Below are positions 6,702 through 13,017 of a DNA stretch of 13,017 nucleotides, one piece after another. Positions within the stretch are counted from its first letter, which is position 1, and each line of letters begins with the position of its first letter. The DNA comes from Alphaproteobacteria bacterium (lineage in GTDB: Bacteria; Pseudomonadota; Alphaproteobacteria; Rhodobacterales; Rhodobacteraceae). Below the pieces are notes generated by a model. It searched no databases. It saw nothing but the letters and a program-made list of their open reading frames with translations, and was not told the DNA's origin. The stretch spans positions 1-13,017 of the forward strand of contig RFGD01000458.1 of NCBI GenBank assembly GCA_003696705.1, given 5' to 3'. The position numbers and the translations under genes were made by a program.

Positions 6702-7337
6702 ATGCTCAAGTACATCTACGCCGAAGACCTGAAGACCCAGCCCAAGCTTGCCGACACGATGTTCCGCCATCGCGCACTTCAGTTCCGCGACAGGCTGAAG
6801 TGGGAGAGCGTTACCGTCGACGAGAACGGACACGAACGCGACGAATACGACGCGATGAACCCGCTCTATGTCATCTGGCAGAACGCCGACGGGACACATG
6901 GCGGTTCGATGCGGGTGTTGCCGACGACGGGCCAGACCATGGTCAACGACCACTTCCTGCACCTGACCAATGGCGTGCCCATCATCAGCCCCTTCATCTG
7001 GGAGAGCACCCGCTTCTGTCTGGCGCCCGGGGCCACGCCCAAGATCGCCGGCGCGCTCATGCTTGCCGGGATGGAGATCGGGCTTCGCTTCCATCTCGAC
7101 CATGCCGTCGGCGTCTTCGATGCCCGCATGGTGCGTGTCTATCGCTACCACGGCTGGGCTCCGACCGTCGTCGGGACCGAGGGGGCGGGTCGAGACGCCA
7201 TCAGCGTCGGCCTTTGGGAGTTCTCGGAGGATGTGCGGGCGCGGCTCGCCGAGAAGGCCGGCATCTCCCTTGCCCTGTCCGAACACTGGTTCGAGCAGTC
7301 GTTCGGGTCTGCCCGCGTCATGGCACAATCGGCCTGA
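6702..7337 (+). CDS. luxI: Acyl-homoserine-lactone synthase (LuxI family)
   Basis: Makes an N-acyl-homoserine lactone from S-adenosylmethionine and an acyl donor, usually acyl-ACP. The 211-aa product has the invariant residues of the family at near-standard positions: Arg24, Phe28, Trp34, Asp47, Asp50, Arg71, Glu101 and Arg104 (PFIWESTRF). The start is the ATG at 6702 with a strong GGAGGA at 6688-6693; the frame stays open 27 codons further upstream from a TTG but that stretch shows no family similarity and would overlap the spacer dyad. It is downstream of luxR on the same strand, and a helicase gene begins 46 nt later, so read-through is plausible. Acyl specificity is not predictable here. 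Confidence 0.94.
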   Translation: MLKYIYAEDLKTQPKLADTMFRHRALQFRDRLKWESVTVDENGHERDEYDAMNPLYVIWQNADGTHGGSMRVLPTTGQTMVNDHFLHLTNGVPIISPFIWESTRFCLAPGATPKIAGALMLAGMEIGLRFHLDHAVGVFDARMVRVYRYHGWAPTVVGTEGAGRDAISVGLWEFSEDVRARLAEKAGISLALSEHWFEQSFGSARVMAQSA

Positions 7338-7383
7338 AACGCGACCTCTGGTGTCTGCCGGGCCAAGGCGCTAGGGTCCGGCC

Positions 7384-8928
7384 ATGGCAGGCACCCCCAT
7401 CGCGTTTTCCGAGGATCAGGCCGAGGCGTACGACCGCATTTCCGAAGCCCTGCGGATGGCCGGGATCGACATCGAGGAAGGGGCGATCCGCCCCCCTTCG
7501 GCCGAGGGTCGCCGGACGACGCTTGCGGTGCTTGGAAAGGCGGGCTCTGGCAAGACCCTTCTTCTGTCAGAGCTTTGCAAGGCGGTCGAGGAGGCGGGCG
7601 TCGATGTCGTCTCGGCCGACTGGGAGGGGCGGCGCCGGAAGGACCGTCGCACGCTGGCGGTCCTTGCGCCGACGAACAAGGCGGCGAGCGTCCTGCGCCA
7701 GCGGGGTGTGCCCGCGACGACAATCCACCGTATCCTCTACACCCCCGTCTACGACCCCGAATACGAGAAGATCGCCGATTGGCTGGCAGGCCAGGGCAGC
7801 CGCCCCGAGGCCGACCGGCTCGGCATCGAGGGGCTGACCGAGGCGGCGCTTGACCGGGCCGAGGCCTTCTATCGCGCGCACAAGTCGGTGCCGGGGGCGC
7901 TGGCCGCGGCGGGGCTTCGCGGTTCGGATTTCATTCGCGGGTGGAAACGCCGGGACGCGCCCCTCGACGTGGGCTTCGTGGACGAGGCGTCGATGCTTGA
8001 CGAGCGCCAGCTTGCAGATCTGGCCGAGATCTTCCCGACGCTTGTCCTGTTCGGCGACCCCGCGCAGCTTGCGCCCGTGGGCCAAGGCGGCGAGATGGTT
8101 TTCAACCGGCTGCCCGAGGAAGACCGCATGCATCTTCATCGCGTGCACCGGCAGGCCGCCGACAACCCGATCCTGGATCTGGCCCACGCGCTTTCGGACC
8201 CGGAACTCGATTTCGCCGCGTTCGAGGCCATAATCGAAGAGACGGCCCGCAAGGACCCGCGCGTCGTCGTCAGCCCCCGCGTCGATGCGGGGCTGATGGC
8301 GCGGTCGCCGGTTCTTGTGTGGCGGAACGCGACCCGCGTGCGGCTCATCCAGGCGTTCCGGATGGCGCACGGCGCGCCGGAGGACAGTCTGATCTCCGGC
8401 GAGCCGCTCATCTGCGACGGGATCGAACTGCCCTTGCGGGCGCGCAAGAAACGCATGGACCTCGAGGCGGCGGGGCTCATCAAGGGCGCGCAGGTCATCT
8501 ACCTTGGACCGGGGCGGAAGGCCGGGTTCTCTCGGCTCCACGTCATCGGAGCGCCGCAGCCCCGGCTCTCGGTCGCCTCGATCATCAAGATCGAACGGGT
8601 GGGCGAGGAAGAGCCCTTCATCCCCTTCGCGGCCACGATGGGCGCGGCCTTTCTGCACGGCGCGGCGGTCACCATCCACAAGGCTCAGGGAAGCCAGTGG
8701 GACACCGTCCAGGTCTTCGCGCCCGACATCTGGGCGGCGGCCCGCTCGGGTCGCCGGGAATCGGGGCAGCCGTTGTGGAAGCGGCTGGCCTATGTCGCGA
8801 TCACCCGTGCCGAGAACCGGCTCCTCTGGGTCACGCGAAATCGCCTTGGCCGCCCGGCCGAACCGCTGACGGCCGCGGATCTCGAGGACCGCTCGGACCT
8901 CAGCCTGTCCGCAGCCGAAGAGGCCTAG
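7384..8928 (+). CDS. Stand-alone RecD/Dda-like SF1 DNA helicase
   Basis: ATP-dependent DNA helicase of superfamily 1B, 514 aa. Motifs in order: Walker A GKAGSGKT (51-58), motif Ia LAPTNKAASVL (94-104), TIHRIL (113-118), Walker B VDEAS (199-203), motif III GDPAQLAPV (224-232), motif V TIHKAQGSQWDTV (430-442), and motif VI YVAITRAEN (470-478) with the arginine finger Arg475. The domain order fits RecD2/Dda-like enzymes; the long RecD2 N-terminal domain is absent and there is no RecB/RecC partner here, so it is not a RecBCD subunit. A segment of about 75 residues (120-195) between TIHRIL and Walker B is family-variable. The ATG at 7384 has only a weak AGGG upstream. The stop TAG shares bases with the stop of the convergent ureohydrolase gene. 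The biological role (repair, replication restart) is inference. Confidence 0.88.
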   Translation: MAGTPIAFSEDQAEAYDRISEALRMAGIDIEEGAIRPPSAEGRRTTLAVLGKAGSGKTLLLSELCKAVEEAGVDVVSADWEGRRRKDRRTLAVLAPTNKAASVLRQRGVPATTIHRILYTPVYDPEYEKIADWLAGQGSRPEADRLGIEGLTEAALDRAEAFYRAHKSVPGALAAAGLRGSDFIRGWKRRDAPLDVGFVDEASMLDERQLADLAEIFPTLVLFGDPAQLAPVGQGGEMVFNRLPEEDRMHLHRVHRQAADNPILDLAHALSDPELDFAAFEAIIEETARKDPRVVVSPRVDAGLMARSPVLVWRNATRVRLIQAFRMAHGAPEDSLISGEPLICDGIELPLRARKKRMDLEAAGLIKGAQVIYLGPGRKAGFSRLHVIGAPQPRLSVASIIKIERVGEEEPFIPFAATMGAAFLHGAAVTIHKAQGSQWDTVQVFAPDIWAAARSGRRESGQPLWKRLAYVAITRAENRLLWVTRNRLGRPAEPLTAADLEDRSDLSLSAAEEA

Positions 8929-9908
8929 CGCCCCCGCCGCCGGTCCACGGCCCCAGCCAGAAGGCAAAGGATCTCGAACATCAACGACGCGCCAAGAAAG
9001 GCGGTTCCGCCCGACGGGTCAAAGGGGGGCGAGACTTCGACCAGATCAGCCCCGACAAGATCAAGCCCCGCCGCCAGCCTGAGCAGGCGCTGGGCCTCGA
9101 AGCTCGTGGGGCCGCCGATCTCTGGCGTGCCGGTCCCGGGGGCATAGGCCGGATCGACGAAGTCGATGTCGAAGCTGAGATAGGTCGGCCCGTCCCCCAG
9201 AATCTCGTGTGCTTCCGCCATCACGTCCCGGGCCCCGCGTTCGAAAAGCTCTTCGATCATGATGATCCGAACGCCCATCGCGCGCCCCCACGCGATGTCT
9301 TCGCCATCATACATCGTGCCGCGGATGCCGATCTGCACCACGCGGCGCGGATCGAGAAGCCCCTCTTCGATCGCCCGGCGAAACGGTGTTCCATGCGTGT
9401 AGCGAAAACCGCCGAAATAGCTGTCGAAAAGGTCGGTATGCGCGTCGAAATGCAAGAGACCCACGGGCGCGCTTTCGCCCAGGGCCCTCAGGATCGGCAA
9501 CGAGACGAGATGGTCGCCCCCGGCCGACATCGGCACGATGTTCTCGGCGGAAAGCTGTCGGTAGAAGGCAGTGATGCGGTCCAAGGAGTCCTGGACGTCG
9601 GCGGGGTTGGCCCCGACGTCGCCAAGATCGGCGCAATTGGCAAGGGTGAAGGGGTCGACGCCCGTGGCCGGATGGATGCGCCGGATCATGGTCGAGGCGT
9701 CGCGGAGCTGACGCGGCCCATGTCGCGGCCCCGGGCGGTTCGTGGTCCCGCCGTCCCAGGGCACCCCGACAAGCCCGATCTCGACCCTGTCGCGCCGTGG
9801 ATCGTCGGGGCCCAGGGCGGGCAGGCGCATGAAGGTCGGAACGCCCGCAAAGCGCGGCAGCACCTGACCCGAGACGGGCAGGAAGAAGTCATCGGTTTCG
9901 GTGGTCAT
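8925..9908 (-). CDS. speB: Agmatinase-family ureohydrolase (agmatinase or guanidinobutyrase-like)
   Basis: Mn-dependent ureohydrolase, 327 aa, that removes urea from a guanidino compound in the cytoplasm. The binuclear metal ligands are all visible: His133 (GGDH), Asp155, His157 and Asp159 (FDAHTD), Asp247 and Asp249 (SFDIDFVDP). The GTGTPE loop follows. The N-terminal PRFAGVPTFMRLP and the substrate-loop YTHGTPFRRAIEEGLL resemble guanidinobutyrase/guanidinopropionase (GbuA/GpuA) more than E. coli SpeB, as I recall those sequences, so agmatine should not be taken as proven. The ATG at 9906-9908 has AGGG 8 nt upstream. It is divergent from the SDR gene (88-nt gap) and shares the CTAG at 8925-8928 as an overlapping stop with the helicase gene. 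Confidence 0.9.
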   Translation of the reverse strand: MTTETDDFFLPVSGQVLPRFAGVPTFMRLPALGPDDPRRDRVEIGLVGVPWDGGTTNRPGPRHGPRQLRDASTMIRRIHPATGVDPFTLANCADLGDVGANPADVQDSLDRITAFYRQLSAENIVPMSAGGDHLVSLPILRALGESAPVGLLHFDAHTDLFDSYFGGFRYTHGTPFRRAIEEGLLDPRRVVQIGIRGTMYDGEDIAWGRAMGVRIIMIEELFERGARDVMAEAHEILGDGPTYLSFDIDFVDPAYAPGTGTPEIGGPTSFEAQRLLRLAAGLDLVGADLVEVSPPFDPSGGTAFLGASLMFEILCLLAGAVDRRRGR

Positions 9909-9996
9909 GGAGATTTCCCTTTTCCGCGGCTAGCCTCCATTGTCAGTGTTGCCGGGTTCGGCGCCACGATCAATCGAAGGCGGAGGGTTTGTCGGG
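9909..9996. promoter_or_regulatory. Shared divergent promoter region of speB and the SDR gene
   Basis: The 88 nt between the two divergent starts must hold both promoters. On the plus strand TTGTCA (9940-9945) is a fair -35 without a good -10; on the minus strand TTGATC then 17 nt then AACACT is weak. Ribosome sites are seen for both genes (AGGG for speB, GGAGG at 9982-9986 for the SDR gene). No strong operator is visible. Confidence 0.35.
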
Positions 9997-10740
9997 ATGG
10001 AGGCAGACAGAACGATCGTCATCACGGGAGCCTCGAGCGGCATCGGCCGCGCGACGGCCGAACTGTTCATCGCCGACGGCTGGAACGTCGCACTGGTCGC
10101 GCGCCGTGCCGAGCTTCTCGACAGGATCGCGGCCGGGGCGCCGCGGGCCCGCGGGTACCCGTGCGACGTGACGGACCGTGCGGCCGTCGACGCGACCTTC
10201 GCGGCGATCGCGGCCGATTTCGGCCGTGTGGATGTCTTGTTCAACAACGCCGGCGCCTTCGGTCCGACGGGCCTTGTCGACGAGATCGACGCCCGGGAAT
10301 GGGATGCGCTTGTCGCGCTCAACATCACCGGGATGTTCAATGCCGCACGAGCCGCCTTTCGCCACATGCGACGCCAGAGGCCGGCGGGCGGGCGGATCAT
10401 CAACAACGGCTCGGTATCGGCCCAGGCGCCCAGGCCGGGCGCGGTCGCCTACACGACGACCAAACATGCGATCACGGGCCTGACCCGATCGCTCAGCCTT
10501 GACGGGCGTCCCTTCGACATTGCCTGCGGCCAGATCGACATCGGCAACGCGCGTACCGAACTTCTGGAAGAGGTCATTGCCCGCAGCCGCGCCGCCGACC
10601 CTGCGGCGCCGGAAACCCCGACGATGGATGTGCGGGATGCCGCCCGGGCCGTGCACTTCATGGCCGACCTGCCCCTGTCGGCAAATGTCCAGCACATGAC
10701 GATCATGGCGACGAAGATGCCGCTTGTCGGCCGGGGCTGA
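9997..10740 (+). CDS. Short-chain dehydrogenase/reductase (SDR), classical type
   Basis: NAD(P)-dependent oxidoreductase with a Rossmann fold, 247 aa. Visible: TGASSGIG cofactor loop (10-17), Arg36-Arg37 after beta-2, which favour NADP(H), CDVTD (56-60), NNAG (83-86), and the catalytic set Asn109, Ser139, Tyr152 and Lys156 (YTTTK). After the active site the usual PG motif is replaced by CGQIDIGNA, a variant I have seen in a subgroup of uncharacterised SDRs. The start is the ATG at 9997 (MEADRTIVITG) with GGAGGG 9 nt upstream; the frame is open from 9940, but that part is leader. It is divergent from speB and converges on the TIGR02186 gene with a 9-nt gap. The substrate is unknown, and context with speB does not settle it. 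Confidence 0.9.
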   Translation: MEADRTIVITGASSGIGRATAELFIADGWNVALVARRAELLDRIAAGAPRARGYPCDVTDRAAVDATFAAIAADFGRVDVLFNNAGAFGPTGLVDEIDAREWDALVALNITGMFNAARAAFRHMRRQRPAGGRIINNGSVSAQAPRPGAVAYTTTKHAITGLTRSLSLDGRPFDIACGQIDIGNARTELLEEVIARSRAADPAAPETPTMDVRDAARAVHFMADLPLSANVQHMTIMATKMPLVGRG

Positions 10741-10754
10741 GCCCCCGCCTCAGC
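10736..10754. terminator. Possible bidirectional hairpin between convergent genes
   Basis: GCTGAG (10736-10741) and CTCAGC (10749-10754) form a perfect 6-bp stem with a 7-nt loop. One arm contains the TGA of the SDR gene, and the other the last bases of the TIGR02186 gene including its stop. There is no T-tract, so it would be a weak or Rho-assisted terminator at best. Confidence 0.3.
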
Positions 10755-11505
10755 TCTTGAGGTAGCGAGAGATCTCGGCGGCGGCGAGGCCGGCAAAGGC
10801 GGCAAGAAAGATCGCCAGGAGGCCGTAGGCAAGCGGGCGCTCGTGGGCAAGCTTGTAGATCATCCGCTCGAGCCCGACCTTCTTGACGTCGAGCGAGGTC
10901 TCGAAGGTGCCCACGACGGCCCGGTCCGAGGTCAGGAAGATGCGGGTGCGATAGGTGCCCTCGACCAGCGTTGCGGGAAGCTCGATCCGCGTCGAGAAAA
11001 GCGTTTGTTCGAGAAGCCGCACCTTGCCCTCCTCGACACGGTAGACGCCGTCGCGTTCGCGGATGCGGATCAGCGCATCGACGAAGGAACGCGCATCCGA
11101 TATCGAGCTTGGCGCGCCGACGGCGCGAATGGCCCGCGGGATCGAGATCTTGTGGCGCAGATCCTCGGTATCCGAAAGGACGCGGCCGAGGGGGCCGGTG
11201 GTGGCGACGGCGTAGAAGCTTGGGGCTTCGTCGATCTCGACCGCGTCGCGGTTGACCCAGATGCCGCCCACCCGGGCCTTGCGCCGCACGGTTACCCGCT
11301 GACGCGGTCCTTCGATGGTCACGATGACGTCCAGGGGGCGCGCGGTGTCCGCGTCGCGGCGGATCGCGCCGAACACAAGGATCTCGGACCCGACGAAGCT
11401 TGCCGTGATCGACACGCGCGTCTGCGAGAGATCGGCCACGATCTCTTCCGCGGCTGCGGGCAGCGCCATCAGGCAAAGCGCCAGGGAAAGAAGAAGCCCC
11501 CTCAT
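10750..11505 (-). CDS. TIGR02186 family membrane-anchored protein (Alph_Pro_TM)
   Basis: Conserved alphaproteobacterial protein of unknown function, 251 aa. It has an N-terminal signal peptide (MRGLLLSLALCLMALPAAA, cleavage likely before EEIV), a periplasmic beta-rich middle (about 21-215, with paired segments such as VSITASFVGSEILVFGAI and VEGTYRTRIFLTSDRAVVG), and one C-terminal membrane helix (PLAYGLLAIFLAAFAGLAAAEI) ending in a short basic tail. The start is the ATG at 11505, whose ATGA overlaps the stop of the upstream permease gene, a sign of translational coupling and joint function. Members of TIGR02186 often stand beside TSUP-type permeases, so an accessory role in transport of a sulfur-containing anion is a reasonable guess, but nothing in the sequence proves the substrate. 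Confidence 0.88.
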   Translation of the reverse strand: MRGLLLSLALCLMALPAAAEEIVADLSQTRVSITASFVGSEILVFGAIRRDADTARPLDVIVTIEGPRQRVTVRRKARVGGIWVNRDAVEIDEAPSFYAVATTGPLGRVLSDTEDLRHKISIPRAIRAVGAPSSISDARSFVDALIRIRERDGVYRVEEGKVRLLEQTLFSTRIELPATLVEGTYRTRIFLTSDRAVVGTFETSLDVKKVGLERMIYKLAHERPLAYGLLAIFLAAFAGLAAAEISRYLKS

Positions 11506-12413
11506 GCGGCCGTTACCGTGGCGATCGAGTAGAGTTCCTCGGGCGTGACGACCAGATCGAAGGCCAGCTTCAGGCATACGCTGACGACCAGAAGCGCCAG
11601 AAGGATGCGCAGTTGCTCGGCCTTCAGCCTCAGCCCGAGCCTTGTGCCGATCTGGGCACCGATGACCCCGCCGATGATGAGGATGAGCGCAAGCGCGATG
11701 TCCACCGACTGGTTCGACGTCGCGTGCATGACGGTCGTGAAGGCGGTCACGAAGATGATCTGATAAAGCGACGTTCCGACGACGACCTTCGTCGGCATGC
11801 CAAGGATGTAGATCATCGCCGGCACCATGATGAAGCCGCCGCCGACCCCCATGATGGCCGACAGGATCCCGACGAAGACCCCGACCAGAAGTGGCGGGAT
11901 GACCGAGATGTAAAGCTGCGAGGTGCGAAACTTCACCTTGAGGGGCAGGGCGTGCACCCAGGTGTGCTTGCGCCGCGTCCGGACGCCCGAGCGGGCACGA
12001 CGGAGCGCGCGCAGGCTTTCGACCAGCATGAGCGAGCCGATGACGCCAAGGAAGACGACATAGGCAAGCTGGACCATGATGTCGACATGGCCCGACGCTT
12101 TCAGGATCGAGAAGACGCGGACCCCCGCGGCCGCCCCTGCAAGGCCGCCGACCAGAAGGACGGTGCCCATGCGCAGATCCACCGTCTTGCGCTTGAGATG
12201 GGCAAGCACGCCCGAGATTGACGACGCGACGATCTGGTTGGCGCTGGTTGCAACGGCAACGGCGGGCGGCACGCCGATGAAGAACAGAAGCGGCGTGATC
12301 AGAAAGCCGCCGCCGACGCCGAACATTCCCGACAGGATGCCCACGATGCCGCCGATGCCAAAGAGCACGTAGGCATTCACTGATATCTCGGCGATCGGCA
12401 GATAGATTTGCAT
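11502..12413 (-). CDS. TSUP-family permease (sulfite exporter TauE/SafE type)
   Basis: Inner-membrane anion permease of 303 aa with about eight hydrophobic segments. The internal duplication typical of TSUP (PF01925) is clear: SGMFGVGGGFLITPLLFFIG near 28-47 and SAIMGVGGGFIMVPAMIYILG near 185-206, each followed by a second conserved block (ATSANQIVASS; GTSLYQIIFVTAF). A basic cytoplasmic loop (RALRRARSGVRTRRKH) joins the two halves. I place the start at the ATG at 12411-12413 (MQIYLPIAEISVNAY), which matches relatives; the frame is open far upstream only because it shadows the ABC permease gene. No strong ribosome site precedes it. The stop overlaps the next start as ATGA. Sulfite, sulfonate-derived sulfur compounds or other organic anions are possible substrates; TauE itself should not be assumed. 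Confidence 0.9.
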   Translation of the reverse strand: MQIYLPIAEISVNAYVLFGIGGIVGILSGMFGVGGGFLITPLLFFIGVPPAVAVATSANQIVASSISGVLAHLKRKTVDLRMGTVLLVGGLAGAAAGVRVFSILKASGHVDIMVQLAYVVFLGVIGSLMLVESLRALRRARSGVRTRRKHTWVHALPLKVKFRTSQLYISVIPPLLVGVFVGILSAIMGVGGGFIMVPAMIYILGMPTKVVVGTSLYQIIFVTAFTTVMHATSNQSVDIALALILIIGGVIGAQIGTRLGLRLKAEQLRILLALLVVSVCLKLAFDLVVTPEELYSIATVTAA

Positions 12414-12484
12414 GCGCCCATTGGAAGCAGGAATGCCGCTCTGCTGCAAGGGGATGACCGGGACTATCGGCCCCGGCCAGGGCG

Positions 12485-13017
12485 TTATCGCTCTTTCACA
12501 TAGGGTTCGCCGCCGGCGCGGGGCGGGATGGCCCGGCCCACGAAGCCCGCCAGGATGACCACCGTCAGGATGTACGGCAGGGCCTGCATGAACTGCACCG
12601 GGATGACGAACTCGGCAAGCTGGATGTTCTGATAACGGTTGCCGAGCGCCTCGAGCAGGCCGAACAGAAGGCAGGCGCCAAGGGCATGCCACGGTCGCCA
12701 CTTGGCGAAAATGAGCGCGGCAAGCGCGATGAAGCCCCGCCCGGCGGTCATCTCTCGGACAAAGCCCGCGGCAAGCCCGGTCGAGAGATAGGCCCCCGCG
12801 ATCCCGCAGAGGAGGCCCGCGATCATCACGGCCGAGAAGCGCAGTCGCGTGACCGAGATGCCGGCCGTGTCGACTGCGGCCGGGTTTTCCCCGACGGCGC
12901 GAAGATGCAGCCCGAACCGGGTGCGAAACAGTAGCCACCACGTCGCCGGCACGGCCAGAAGGGCGACATAGACGAGGATCGAATGCCCCGACAGGAGATC
13001 GGCGTAGATCGGCCCCA
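12485..13017 (-). CDS. ABC transporter permease, nucleoside/BMP type (5' end outside window)
   Basis: C-terminal 176 residues of an inner-membrane permease of the BPD_transp_2 family. The frame runs open to the right edge, and the residues before the internal GTG at 12952 (GPIYADLLSGHSILVYVALLAV) fit the family, so the gene continues beyond the window. Visible: a hydrophobic helix, the cytoplasmic coupling loop FGLHLRAVGENPAAVDTAGISV, further helices, and the conserved GRGFIALAALIFAKW segment. This is the pattern of the second permease of BmpA-associated nucleoside importers (NupC/YufQ-like). The gene ends in TAA at 12485-12487, 71 nt before the TSUP permease start. The intervening DNA holds a weak GC stem without T-run. 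Its ATPase, first permease and binding protein should lie to the right. Confidence 0.9.
   Translation of the reverse strand, partial: GPIYADLLSGHSILVYVALLAVPATWWLLFRTRFGLHLRAVGENPAAVDTAGISVTRLRFSAVMIAGLLCGIAGAYLSTGLAAGFVREMTAGRGFIALAALIFAKWRPWHALGACLLFGLLEALGNRYQNIQLAEFVIPVQFMQALPYILTVVILAGFVGRAIPPRAGGEPYVKER

Noticed and set aside
5872..8928. Mobile element or defence island around luxR-luxI-helicase
   Set aside because: No transposase, integrase, nuclease or terminal repeats are visible, and base composition looks like the neighbours; a lone RecD-like helicase is not evidence of a defence system.
7567..8967. 466-codon minus-strand frame opposite the helicase
   Set aside because: Shadow of the helicase; all conserved motifs are on the plus strand.
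8319..10502. 727-codon plus-strand open frame through the helicase, speB and SDR genes
   Set aside because: It runs across three well-supported genes in other frames, with low-complexity Arg/Gly-rich translation; a GC-driven artefact.
12440..12484. Terminator after the ABC permease gene
   Set aside because: Only a short GC stem (GGCCGGG with CCCGGTC, one wobble) without a T-run; not enough to call.
12414..12941. N-terminal extension of the TSUP permease to 479 aa
   Set aside because: The extra part is the out-of-frame shadow of the ABC permease gene, and relatives begin at the MQIYLPIAE position.

Overview
The window looks like ordinary chromosome from a high-GC alphaproteobacterium, most likely a Rhodobacterales (Roseobacter/Rhodobacter-type) organism. 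The evidence is an ethylmalonyl-CoA mutase next to a crotonyl-CoA carboxylase/reductase, a LuxR/LuxI pair, a small H-NS-family protein of the HvrA/Spb type, and a TIGR02186 (Alph_Pro_TM) protein paired with a TauE/SafE-type permease. I see no insertion sequence, phage gene, CRISPR array, tRNA or rRNA, and no strong sign of recent transfer.

Layout. (1) 1-743 (+): the 3' part of a DUF1989 / urea carboxylase-associated protein gene, cut by the window edge. It converges on deoD (purine nucleoside phosphorylase, -), which lies 15 nt behind an H-NS-family gene (-). (2) 1923-5494: two enzymes of the ethylmalonyl-CoA pathway (acetyl-CoA assimilation), transcribed divergently: ecm (-) and ccr (+). The 317-nt region between them is crowded with inverted and direct repeats, and ccr ends in a good hairpin terminator. 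(3) 5495-7337: a leader region with several dyads, then luxR and luxI, a complete acyl-homoserine-lactone quorum-sensing module. (4) 7384-8928: a stand-alone RecD/Dda-like SF1 helicase 46 nt behind luxI. (5) 8925-10740: an agmatinase-family ureohydrolase (-), whose stop overlaps the helicase stop, and a divergently transcribed short-chain dehydrogenase (+). (6) 10750-13017 (-): a TSUP/TauE permease translationally coupled to a TIGR02186 membrane-anchored protein, preceded by the 3' part of a nucleoside-type ABC permease gene cut by the right edge.

How the parts fit. Ccr reductively carboxylates crotonyl-CoA to ethylmalonyl-CoA, and Ecm (B12-dependent) converts the (2R)-epimer to methylsuccinyl-CoA, so their shared control region is the natural place for carbon-source regulation. 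LuxI would make an AHL sensed by LuxR. DeoD and the ABC permease are both consistent with nucleoside salvage but are far apart. Three convergent gene pairs have gaps of 4, -4 and 9 nt, so transcription must end inside or at the very end of the facing gene.

I did not find a convincing undescribed system. The least explained material is regulatory: the repeats between ecm and ccr, an 11-bp perfect inverted repeat over the H-NS-family gene promoter, and the dyads around luxR/luxI. TIGR02186 is the least understood protein family present.
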